The notes beneath the pieces are model-generated. The model ran no database searches. It saw only the letters and a list, made by a program, of their open reading frames with translations, and was not told the origin of the DNA. Below are positions 1 through 7,693 of a stretch of 12,039 bases of DNA, in pieces. Made by a program: the position numbers and the translations under genes. The stretch covers positions 1-12,039 of the forward strand of contig CAJVPJ010001135.1 of the NCBI GenBank assembly GCA_910592205.1, written 5' to 3'. This DNA is from Paraglomus occultum. Taxonomy: Eukaryota; Glomeromycota; Glomeromycetes; Paraglomerales; Paraglomeraceae. Within the stretch, counting starts at the first letter, position 1, and every line of letters begins with the position of its first letter.

Positions 1-1137
1 GTTGAGTCTAGTTTTTTTAATATATTAATATTAATTAAGTTACTAGCAAAGATTTTAATGGTATTCTGACAAAAATAATAACAATGCAAAGTGAGTACTT
101 CTAGCCAATTTTTATAACCACATCAATTTAATCACACCCTGAAGACAATATTACTATTGCAAGCTGTTGTATAGTAATTGTATATATCTGTTGTATGACA
201 TACCAAAATTTTACGATCAATTGTGCTTTACACAGTTGACATCAAATAGTAATAGCTGATAAAATATTAGAAGGCTTATAAACTTAGAAAATTAAGTTAT
301 GACACAAACATACAATGTAATTGAATTATTATTATACTCATACAGAATTTTGTAGTCAAAATAGTCACCACAATTGCTGCAATTTGCATTATAGTGTAAT
401 CATTAAAGCCTTAGGGCATGTCATTTATGTGTACATTTAATAGCCAAGAACATTTTTATTGACAGAATTAAAATAATATTGTGTCAGTTATTTTTCAGTT
501 AAGCAATCGTTATTCGGGGACAGCTATTCTCCGTGTTGTAATTTGCTTAGCCTAACAGTGGTGTATTGCTGAAAAAAAAACCAACTTTTTTTAAAAAAAT
601 TTAGACAAATTAAGATAAGTTTAAATGTTTTAATTCAATAATTATTTACTTACTATTAACAGTCAAATAGCCTTCCAGATAGGATAGTGATATTAGCACT
701 AATAATATATATATAGCTATATTAATATAACCTTTATTGAAGCAGACATGCTAGCAAAGCTGTGTCTAGGGCTTAGTTGAAAAATTTTGCAGTCAATATC
801 AACTGTAAAGGCTCTATTGATGGAATCTAATCTCGGAAATAAAACAAAATATTTTATTCAGTAATTTTTATATGACAATATTAATTATAAACTTGTAATA
901 TCTAACTTGAACCTAGTGCCTTTATTAAACTTTGTAATAAAAAAAATCTGAAGCAGTTAGCTAAGCTCTAATTTATACCATTGGCAAAGTAAAAACAAAA
1001 AGGCGTTTGCCTTCATACAAACAATATTATCAAATAATGTTATTACTAATAATAATAAATATCTTTGATTAATTTGTTCTTATTTCAAGTCTGTAAGCAT
1101 ATATGCTAGTATTACTACTTGTACTGTAAAAGTTTCA
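1..1137. other. AT-rich stretch with no gene seen
   Basis: Stop codons are dense in all six frames, and no open segment carries splice-like borders or protein-like composition. The stretch holds homopolymer runs (A9 and T7 near 570-590) and a short TA-rich tract near 705-725. It most likely represents intergenic DNA downstream of the TRP-like gene, whose polyadenylation signal lies at the right border. A gene with very short exons cannot be fully excluded. Confidence 0.5.
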
Positions 1138-1143
1138 TTTATT
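1138..1143 (-). terminator. AATAAA polyadenylation signal of the TRP-like gene
   Basis: The plus strand reads TTTATT, which is AATAAA on the minus strand, about 60 nt past the TGA stop at 1204-1206. Position and sequence fit a fungal 3'-end signal, but in such AT-rich DNA a chance match is possible. Confidence 0.45.
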
Positions 1144-1203
1144 TTGTATCTTCAATTGCCTTCTGTCACTTAATCTATTACAAGTGTTTTCTATTTGCTT
1201 TGT

Positions 1204-2872
1204 TCACACTAATCTATTTCTTTTTGTAAAGAGTAGTGTTATTAATTTTATAAATATAATTATAAACAACAATATTATAATAAGGCCTTGCAGTATGAGA
1301 GCAAGTATTCTAAAAATATCATTGACACAATCATGCAAGAGTGGAATTAACAAAATTATAACAGCAAGTCTAAAAAAGGATATGATCATTTGTAAATAAT
1401 TTAGTAGTTTTGTTTTAAACGGTTTAAAGCCTACCAATAAAGCAAGGTAGATTGCTTCTGTAGCAAGCAGACAAATGATTTGTGTAACAGCATGTGTTTG
1501 GGCAGCTCCAATGATGATGGCTCTAAGGAAATCATATGTAAGTGTACATGCAAAAAACCAGATGCAAGTTTGTTGTATCTCAGGATCATCTCGATACTGA
1601 GTGTAAAATGCACCATAGATAAATGTGTGGACTGGCGTATCCATTGCATCCCGGTTAGATGACATGTCATGCAAAATTTTTAAACTACAAAAGGCTATCG
1701 GGCCAAAAGAAATTAATGCAACACTGATCGCAGCAAGCAAGAGCATAATCCAGCAGTCATTGTAAATGGTCAGCTGATAAACTGCAAAAAGTGTTAAAGA
1801 ATAAAAGAATAAAAGCAGCTGGATATTTAAGAGTAGAAAATAAAACAAGTTAGTTACTATTTAACCGACAGTAAAATAGAACGTTTTTGATAATTTAAAT
1901 ATGTGTTTACCACTCGTAGCATTGCACCTTAAATGTAAACCGAGTTAGAGTTAATAAACGAAATTGATTAATATTAAGATTTTAAACATGCTACTTACCG
2001 AGTACAAAAAGAAAAAGGTGGTCTGCGATGATCTCCAATGTAGGCCATTTTTCCCATAGAGATCTGCATGAACGTGCCAATAAACCAAGTAAAAATGCAA
2101 TGCAAGTTACAATTACCATGACAGCGCAAAACGTTAGCATAACTATGAAGAATAGATCGTAGCCCGGAACATTTTGCGCTTGTCCAAAAGCCGCGAAACC
2201 AGAAAAAGGCAGATCGGAATGTAGAGTTACATTATCCATGCATCCGCTATCAGTGTTTTCCGAACAATTCTGGAAAACGATACACACTTTCCCTCGTATC
2301 TGCTCATCAACCCCGTTGGATATTGCCGTAATGTCGACAAAACTTGGTGGTAAACTACTTAACCATCCACTTTTGAACGCAAAGTTTCGATAACTCAAAC
2401 TAAGGCAGGGCAAAGAAAGTAAAGCGGTAGTCATGAGGAACTGAGCTGCACGAAAAATGTCGTATATTGAAGGGTGACTGAAATGTCCTTGAGAGATGGA
2501 ATGGTTCTTCTTTTCTACCAGAATTATAAACAACACAATGATTGCTCCAAGAGCCATTACGTTGTAAATGTAGGACAAAACATCTGTCATCCAACTTGGC
2601 CAGCTCAAATGAAACGGTTCGTCTGGCTTATGAGTATCAGTCGGTATGGTCGTATCAGTCGGCATAATAGATGTAAACGAAGTGCTCGTAGTCGTATAAG
2701 TAACCACATTGTCACGATGAGTAAGGCCCCGTTCTTGAACGATTGTGGGTGAAGGTAGGTTATATGTCAGTGATTGGACTGGATTTACCAAAGCCTTTGA
2801 TATGCCAAGACACAATGTAATTATGAAGCAAATATGAAAAATAGTAACAAATTTTCTCAGCATCGTTTGCAC
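1204..2872 (-). CDS. TRP-like (Flc/Pkd2-type) multi-pass membrane protein
   Basis: Exons read 2872-1999 and 1781-1204, giving 483 aa. The donor is GTAAGT (1998-1993). The acceptor TTTTTGCAG ends at 1782. Phase 1 is kept, and the joined codon is Val292. Residues 1-27 form a signal peptide, followed by a Ser/Thr-rich stretch (55-85) like a cell-surface stalk. Hydrophobic segments lie near 102-119, 142-160, 239-266, 285-296, 302-325, 365-385, 391-409, 421-440 and 446-476. Family landmarks are NDCW at 299-302, TYDFLRAIIIGAAQ at 373-386, the FKPF segment at 410-413 and NYLQMIISFFRL at 419-430. Fungal relatives act in FAD/flavin transport, calcium signalling and wall stress at ER, vacuole or plasma membrane; which role applies here is not visible. 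The usual lumenal ML-like N-terminal domain appears missing. M4 is an alternative start. Confidence 0.85.
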
Positions 2873-3021
2873 GTCTAAGCTTTATAATATACTACGGTGC
2901 CGGATATTAGAGAAGAAAACTGCGAGTTGAATAATTCATTCATTATTTTATTACGATTTTAGGCTACTCATTTCCAGAGAAGCTGCGTATCATTTATAGT
3001 TAACTAAAATTAGTTTAATTA
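2873..3021. promoter_or_regulatory. Divergent promoter between TRP-like gene and 3022 gene
   Basis: These 149 bp separate the minus-strand ATG at 2872 from the plus-strand ATG at 3022, so they probably carry both 5' ends. The sequence is AT-rich with several short T and TTAATT tracts. No named factor site could be assigned. Confidence 0.4.
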
Positions 3022-3517
3022 ATGTCTTACAGATCTGTACCCCACGTGATGAGCTATCAGATCCATGTGTGACACATTTGATCAATCGTAAACTGTAATG
3101 CAAATTGCGGTTGACACAAATAACTGAACGGGTTACAGAGGAAGCTCAAACTGAAATACGAGAGCAATTTTTTTCTAATAAATAGAGACTTTCAGAATAT
3201 CACCATGACGATTATTCAATTTCGATTTACGAATCAACATTTAAATTACCATACTATACGTACGCTTGCAATTACATCCACTGAGTGAATTGTTCTGCTT
3301 GAAGATAATTCAGCTTAATTCACACTATTTTTTTTTTAATTTGGTATTGGCAGTTTTTGTGAAAATAAACTTTATTTTCGATTATACGATTCTCCTTATG
3401 ACGGTTATACATGATAAACGTTCTGAGATTTCAATGTTTTAAGCATGTAAATGCGCGGTTTTGGGGACAGACAGAGTTTACATTGTAATACGGTTACATA
3501 TGACAGCAAAGCTATAA
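3022..3517 (+). CDS. Unrecognised small protein, 4-exon model
   Basis: The model joins 3022-3066, 3139-3284, 3354-3403 and 3471-3517 (288 nt, 95 aa). Introns are 72, 69 and 67 nt, and every junction keeps phase: GTGTGA...TTACAG, GTGAAT...a T-rich tract ending GGCAG, and GTTATA...GGACAG. Translation starts MSYRSVPHVMSYQIH and the third exon gives CENKLYFRLYDSPYD. No membrane segment or known motif is seen. It is divergent from the TRP-like gene, and its stop lies 14 bp from that of the convergent 3532-4057 gene. Uncertain points: exon 2 could instead begin at 3195 after a second acceptor (ACTTTCAG), which would drop 19 residues, and donor sites 1 and 2 are not consensus. A function cannot be given. 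Confidence 0.42.
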
Positions 3518-3527
3518 AGTATGTTTA

Positions 3528-3550
3528 ACTGTCACAATCGACGTGACAGT
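3528..3550. repeat. Inverted repeat at the convergent gene ends
   Basis: ACTGTCAC (3528-3535) and GTGACAGT (3543-3550) form a perfect 8-bp stem with a 7-nt loop. It covers the stop codon of the minus-strand gene and lies 11 bp past the stop of the plus-strand gene. It could help 3'-end formation on both transcripts or be accidental. Confidence 0.45.
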
Positions 3551-4057
3551 AATTTGTTACATGTATCATGAAGATTCAAGTGTATACGAACAGTATAATG
3601 TAATAATATGTAATACAAGTAATAATACCACACGTTACCTGCGCTTATGTAAATTATTTATTCTTTACAAACTTTATAGCATATCTTTATAAAAATTTAA
3701 TTGTTTATACGCATGCAGGGTTCATACGTGTTTAATTCATTAATCTTTTTTCTCATTTGTTCAAAAACTTTTTCACTATATAATCATATTTCCCCCCAAA
3801 TTTTTGTAATTAAATTTCTCGATAATTTTAATCAAAGTTTCGACAATTTATTTTCCATGTTTAAGTGGGTGACAATATTATATTGTAGTAATTTACACTA
3901 TGAGAGATATTATTAATAATTGTTCCTTGGTAATTATTTGGAAGCGGAACATTAATGAATATGATACTTAAACTTTGTTCTTCGATTGCACACGCGGGCG
4001 TTTCTGCTTTAAATCTGGTGAAAAAAAAATAGATGTCCAACTCGAACTTGAAGCCAT
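3532..4057 (-). CDS. Unrecognised small protein, 4-exon model
   Basis: Exons 4057-3974, 3897-3845, 3775-3711 and 3638-3532 total 309 nt (102 aa). Introns are 76, 69 and 72 nt, and all phases agree. The start MASSSSWTSIFFSPDLKQKR is a disordered-looking, basic leader. Residues 29-68 contain a likely helix (ENKFEKVFEQMRKKINELN). The last exon begins with an aromatic, hydrophobic run (VWYYYLYYILLHY), so a membrane-anchored tail is possible. The exon 3 donor is GTATAA, and the exon 4 acceptor is GCGCAG, oddly followed by another GT. The exon 2 donor, GTCGAA, is weak. A long open segment in another frame (4061-3861) competes with exons 1-2; the chosen frame wins because it has an ATG and the splice phases close. 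Family not recognised. Confidence 0.48.
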
Positions 4058-4356
4058 CAAACTGTTTTTAATGGGAAAATAAGAAATGTCTTAATAAAAT
4101 AGCCTTTATATAACAGTACGAGAATTAATAACTAAAAACTGTTTATTAATAAATAAACGTTCAATGTTTCGGAAATTAGGTACAGAGAACGGTGTGAAAT
4201 GTCACAAACACGTACTATCATATTTGGTTATAAATATGTTAACAGAACAAATAATGTATCATCCTCGCTTTCTGTTTAGATTTGTTCTTTGCAAGTTTCC
4301 TTTTTCTAAGCCGAAGAATAGCAGACAAAATGCTATAATAGCTTTAATTATTACTC
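4058..4356. promoter_or_regulatory. Divergent intergenic region between 4057 and 4357 genes
   Basis: This 299-bp gap lies between two opposed start codons. It contains a plus-strand ATG reading frame from 4164 to 4367 (67 codons) that could be an upstream exon of the next gene. A possible 66-nt intron inside it (GTACAG...TTAACAG) keeps the frame. No promoter motif can be named. Confidence 0.3.
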
Positions 4357-4709
4357 ATGCTAGTTGAGCAGTTATTGAAAGAGAATTATGATAGGTCTTC
4401 GAGCATTCGTATCAGTGGCGGTTATACAATCTATTTTAGACGAAAGTACGTGTAAATACATTGGAGTGAGAAGCGCGGAAAAAGTTGCTCATTGAGACGT
4501 ACTAATTGATTACGGTATAGGGCCAAATGCAATAATTTTACAGTGCAGAATTTGAAAAGGTACAAAGTTCCGCATCCCAACATACTAACGGAATGGAAAT
4601 TATAGACGGAGATGGTAGAGGTTATACTCAAATGTTACCTCTCGACCGAGAGAATAAGAAAAGAAATAAAACTGTACAAATTGTCGCAAGTTATTTTGTT
4701 GCATTATAA
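4357..4709 (+). CDS. Unrecognised small basic protein, 2-exon model
   Basis: Exon 1 is 4357-4445 and exon 2 is 4544-4709, giving 84 aa. The donor GTACGT and acceptor TTTTACAG flank a 98-nt intron, and the joined codon is Asn30. Exon 1 reads MLVEQLLKENYDRSSSIR and then a strand-like segment GGYTIYFRR. Exon 2 contains GMEIIDGDGRGYTQMLPLD, a basic patch RENKKRNK and the C-terminus TVQIVASYFVAL. No signal peptide or transmembrane segment is seen. The ATG is the first in frame after a stop. Splicing from an upstream exon at 4164 would replace the first residues. The gene converges on the 4917-5860 gene with 207 bp between stops. I do not recognise the family. Confidence 0.45.
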
Positions 4710-4916
4710 GTCTGGTTATTGTTAGTTATAATAACTTTGGTTCGATTACATTTGGGTTCGTTTATGGGTCAGAATAAGTGTGCAACTTGATGACATATCG
4801 AATGTAGAAGAAAAGTACATATCAAAGATAATAAGACGAGTAGTTTGATTGGTAACAAGCCAGAACCAATCCTAATCGTCGTTGGAACTCAATCTAAAAG
4901 TACTCTGAACAATCAT

Positions 4917-5860
4917 TTACACGGTTGTCCAATTTTGTTTACTGTGTAAAATCTTCCTTGATGATCGATCAGGTTGATTGATATAACACAACATGCGGAA
5001 TATTTCCCACCTTATTCGAAAACAAAAAGTATAGTTATTGCTCTTTCGACACTAATCTGGTTACTGTTACCTATAACGGATTGCCCACTTATATCTAAAC
5101 TTATACCAAATATAGTCTATATCTATTTTTCGACTTGTACGATTGTCTGCATGGTTGTAATGTAAGTTAAAATTGCTAGTCGAAAGTACTTAATAAACTC
5201 TTATGTTAGGGATTATTAATTGGTGCCTGGTCTATTTGTCGATAACAATAAAAAAGCGCGACTATAGCTTTAATGAGATAGTGTAGATTATTATTGGTGT
5301 TCAATATGCTCGCAAGCTCAGAGACGCACGAATAATATTATTGTTTCCAAGTAATAGTAGCATCATTATTGTGTCGTTATAGTTATAATCTGGGTGTCAA
5401 CCTTCAAAACTTTATGATTATAGTCTATTAGAAGTATATACATCGATCTGTGTCACGAGCTCCTTACCCTTTTTCGTATAGTTTACGGATAGTAGGTTTA
5501 TAAGAATCTTGTAATTTTTCAACATTTTGTTCCCATTCATTATTTTGTAATTCCTGCCTTGTTCAGTTCTGAGAATATACACACACATTTTCTTACATAT
5601 CTTGAGGGGGTGAGAGAGTTGCGTCACATGCCGATGGGCGCGTGTGAAAATTCAACAACTCTGAGAATTTACAGTTTCCGTCGTCGAGCTTGATATTAAT
5701 ATAATCTTTGCAGTATAATTTAGTTTTAAGGTTTCCAAGCGCAATTGTCTGGTGTTCGTTTTATTGCCTCAAACCAGGCTTTTTTTTTTCTTCTTCTTCT
5801 TCTTCTTTTTTGCTTCAAATCACATAGCCGAATTTCTCCTATTTGTGCTTTCATAGACAT
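4917..5860 (-). CDS. Unrecognised conserved-looking protein, 5-exon model
   Basis: Exons 5860-5824, 5705-5597, 5557-5468, 5175-5107 and 5040-4917 total 429 nt (142 aa). The open segments look strongly coding: KLDDGNCKFSELLNFHTRPS, then NEWEQNVEKLQDSYKPTIRK, then NLHYNHADNRTSRKIDIDYI, then RWEIFRMLCYINQPDRSSRK, ending NWTTV. Introns 4 (66 nt), 3 (292 nt) and 1 (118 nt) have acceptable sites and phase. Intron 2, GTAAGA to AAG at 5596-5558, is only 39 nt and is the weakest junction. Exon 1 (MSMKAQIGEIRL) is tentative; another acceptor at 5749 would add residues TIALGNLKTKLYCKD. A purine-rich (GAA)n tract lies in intron 1. There is no signal peptide or membrane segment, so the protein is probably soluble. 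Function unknown. Confidence 0.5.
5779..5811. repeat. Pyrimidine tract with (CTT)n microsatellite
   Basis: Thirty-three consecutive pyrimidines comprise a run of T, then about six CTT units, then T again. The tract lies in the first intron of the minus-strand 4917-5860 model, where it reads as a GAA-rich purine tract. Such tracts are slippage-prone and likely polymorphic. Confidence 0.8.
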
Positions 5861-6108
5861 GACTCGATGACATTATTTGCTGAGAACATAGCTGTTCGTT
5901 CTTAATTTAGTCTATTTCTCAGAAGATAATCCCATAAAAAAAGGGGGCAATGTACTGGATGCGATTTATACATATATAACTCAATGTGTTATTACGGGGT
6001 GCTGTTGTCAAGCGCACGTTTACCGAGGCCAATCATCAAATATTGGCTAGCACCATAAATACTTATAATAAATCCCACAATCAGTTAGCAACTGCTTTCG
6101 GACCACAC
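5861..6108. promoter_or_regulatory. Divergent promoter between 5860 and 6109 genes
   Basis: These 248 bp lie between two opposed start codons. They contain AAAAAAAGGGGG at 5936-5947 and a T/A-rich stretch. No factor site can be named. A GTG-started reading of the region from 5986 is only the upstream extension of the 6109 frame. Confidence 0.35.
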
Positions 6109-6909
6109 ATGACGACTTTAGACTCTTCAAAAATTACTTTCCGACAAACTTTAAACTATGTCAGCATTATTTATCGTATACAAAATATCGATAACGATGC
6201 TATCCGTGTAGAGTTTTGCTCAGAATCAGTTAAGTATTAATAAGTATGAAATCAACGCCATGCCTTCTTCATTAACATTAACTTTTCCTTGTTCGTTCTC
6301 TTTCTGTTAGACTATTGTTACTTTATCCAGCACGTCGCCTTCATACATCATACACCATCTGCAGACTGATATATCTGCAAATACATACTCCGTATCGTCA
6401 TCAAACATAGTCATTGCATTAAAAAAATTGGATAAGACAGAATGGCCATCTCTCAAATTTGAATATAATGGTGTAGAAGAAGTGAGGTACTTTCTGGAGG
6501 TAACAAAAATTTTTTAAGATTCCTTTAGTATCTGTACGCTGGGTCTAACGTTATATTTGCATATGTGCTATTTCCAGGCAGAAGAGGACAGCACATTTCC
6601 TCAGATAACATCAATTAAAAACCGAGAAGATATTGGTAAGGCATAAAATTGACTGTACCATTAAGCAAAACAGAACCATATTATTCATACTTGGCCAAGA
6701 CAAGTCTTTCTTTTGTATCATTGCATTTGTCCGTTTTATGCAATTTGTAGTTATTATTATATTAATTAATATATTATATCAGATTACAAACATGTCTATT
6801 ATGAGGTGTTACACAAGACGAAAATTTACGTTTATTCCGAATATTAAATACATCAAAATGTATTAATCTAATTTCTATTCTCAGTAAAAGGTATAAGATT
6901 GTTGTTTAA
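6109..6909 (+). CDS. Unrecognised protein, faintly Rad1/9-1-1 clamp-like
   Basis: Exons 6109-6228, 6311-6499, 6578-6635 and 6806-6909 total 471 nt (156 aa). Donors are GTTAAG, GTAACA and GTAAGG; acceptors are TCTGTTAG, TTTCCAG and TTATGAG; all phases agree. The first three exons alternate strand-like and helical segments: FRQTLNYVSIIYRI near 11-24, AIRVEF at 31-36, SNIVIALKKLDKTEWPSLKF near 71-90, then EYNGVEEVRYFLEAEED. From knowledge of the Rad1 subunit of the checkpoint clamp, the order IRV(E), a helix with two leucines, L+F.Y.G and FLE is similar. The match is short and the second clamp domain is not convincing, so this is a weak hypothesis. Exon 4 gives DENLRLFRILNTSK and ends KRYKIVV. 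The last intron (170 nt) could hide another exon. An AATAAA lies at 7023-7028. Confidence 0.45.
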
Positions 6910-7468
6910 GATAACAGGCGACGCTTATAAATTTAAAAATTGTTCCGACCAATGTTTGTACTGTTATAATTATGTACAAATAATTGGTAAAACCCATTAT
7001 TACCTAAATTTACACCGATTAAAATAAAAGAAGGCAGAGGTCATAGAGTTGACAGTACTGTAGATAGATAAACTTGAGGGTCAACATGAAGAAAAAAAAA
7101 CATTTCTATTCTTGTTAAGAATGGCACCCTAATTTAATTATAAAAAAGATATTGGTACGAGAATCCTTCTCAGCTTTATGTGTCTAACAAGACAAGATAA
7201 TCTGATGGCATACATAGCTGGGTTTGATGAATTTGAGAAGACATTGTGTATTGGCTTGCTACATTTTAAAATTTTATAAGTATTTACAGCTTGCTCAGCT
7301 AGTGAGTGCTCTTGCTGTTTATGCAGATTGCATACAAAACAATAACATTACATATTAATATAGAAAAAAAGCATCTAACTTTTGTAAGGGAATTTGGAAA
7401 TAAAAACTATTAAAATATTAGAAAAAAAAGGGTTGGGTTTTATTACGTTATCAAAGAACGTTTATACA
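6910..7468. other. Gap with one coding-like open segment, otherwise empty
   Basis: The gap follows the 6109-6909 gene and contains AATAAA (7023-7028), a plausible polyadenylation signal. From 7133 to 7279 the plus strand stays open for 48 codons (RILLSFMCLTRQDNLMAYIA and onward), behind a good acceptor at 7171-7173 (CCTTCTCAG). It may be a further exon of the upstream gene, but no in-phase donor was found. An opposite-strand ATG frame at the same place (MSSQIHQTQLCMPSDYLVLL) is the competing reading. The rest shows nothing. Confidence 0.35.
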
Positions 7469-7653
7469 CAGTGAAAGTCGATATAACGGATTCCTCGGGA
7501 CAGGCACAGAATCCGTTATATCGTGACAATCAGTTATAATTTCGTTATATTGAATAATGTCCCATTAAGCTCCGTTCATCAAAAAAAAAAAAAATCCATA
7601 CTAAGCAAAATCCGTTATATCAACAAACCGCTATATCGCTTTCATATTCACTG
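7469..7653. mobile_element. Short pogo/JRK-like non-autonomous element (MITE)
   Basis: The left end reads CAGTGAAAGTCGATATAACG. The right end, on the other strand, reads CAGTGAATATGAAAGCGATA and continues TAGCGG. Ends of the form CAGT...TCGATATAACG are characteristic of pogo/Tigger/JRK-type Tc1-mariner relatives. The right end is followed by TA (7654-7655); the left has TA two bases out (7465-7466), so the TA target duplication is imperfect. Inside, the motif TCCGTTATATC recurs. CGATATAACGGATTC (7479-7493) and its exact complement (7509-7523) make a 15-bp stem. At 185 bp there is no room for a transposase. The element sits 40 bp downstream of the 7694-9078 gene's stop and so may lie in its 3' UTR. 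Confidence 0.7.
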
Positions 7654-7693
7654 TAATCTTATTACTAAATTATACAACAAGAAGGTTGCCTCT

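Noticed and set aside
2474-2752. Plus-strand 92-codon frame
   Set aside because: It is antisense to the conserved TRP-like exon 1.
3060-3083. Imperfect palindrome GATCCATGTGTGACACATTTGATC
   Set aside because: It spans a proposed exon-intron border and has mismatches; no factor site could be named.
3701-3916. Plus-strand 71-codon frame
   Set aside because: It is antisense to exons 2-3 of the 3532-4057 model, and its composition is what AT-rich antisense would give.
3861-4061. Long minus-strand open frame (FDGFKFELDIYFFF...)
   Set aside because: It has no ATG and no closing splice partners, while the overlapping frame starting MASSSSWTS joins four exons in phase.
4738-4748. GGTTCGATTAC resembling a tRNA B box
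   Set aside because: No A box, no acceptor stem and no anticodon arm at the right spacing.
4861-4947. Plus-strand segment VVGTQSKSTLNNHL resembling a GTPase P-loop
   Set aside because: The invariant glycine-lysine before the serine is missing, the frame is short, and it is partly antisense to a better exon.
4974-5165. Plus-strand 63-codon frame that looks like a two-helix membrane protein, with GTAAGT at its end
   Set aside because: It is antisense to the last two exons of the 4917-5860 model, whose protein composition and splice phases are more convincing; its start is TTG and no partner exons fit.
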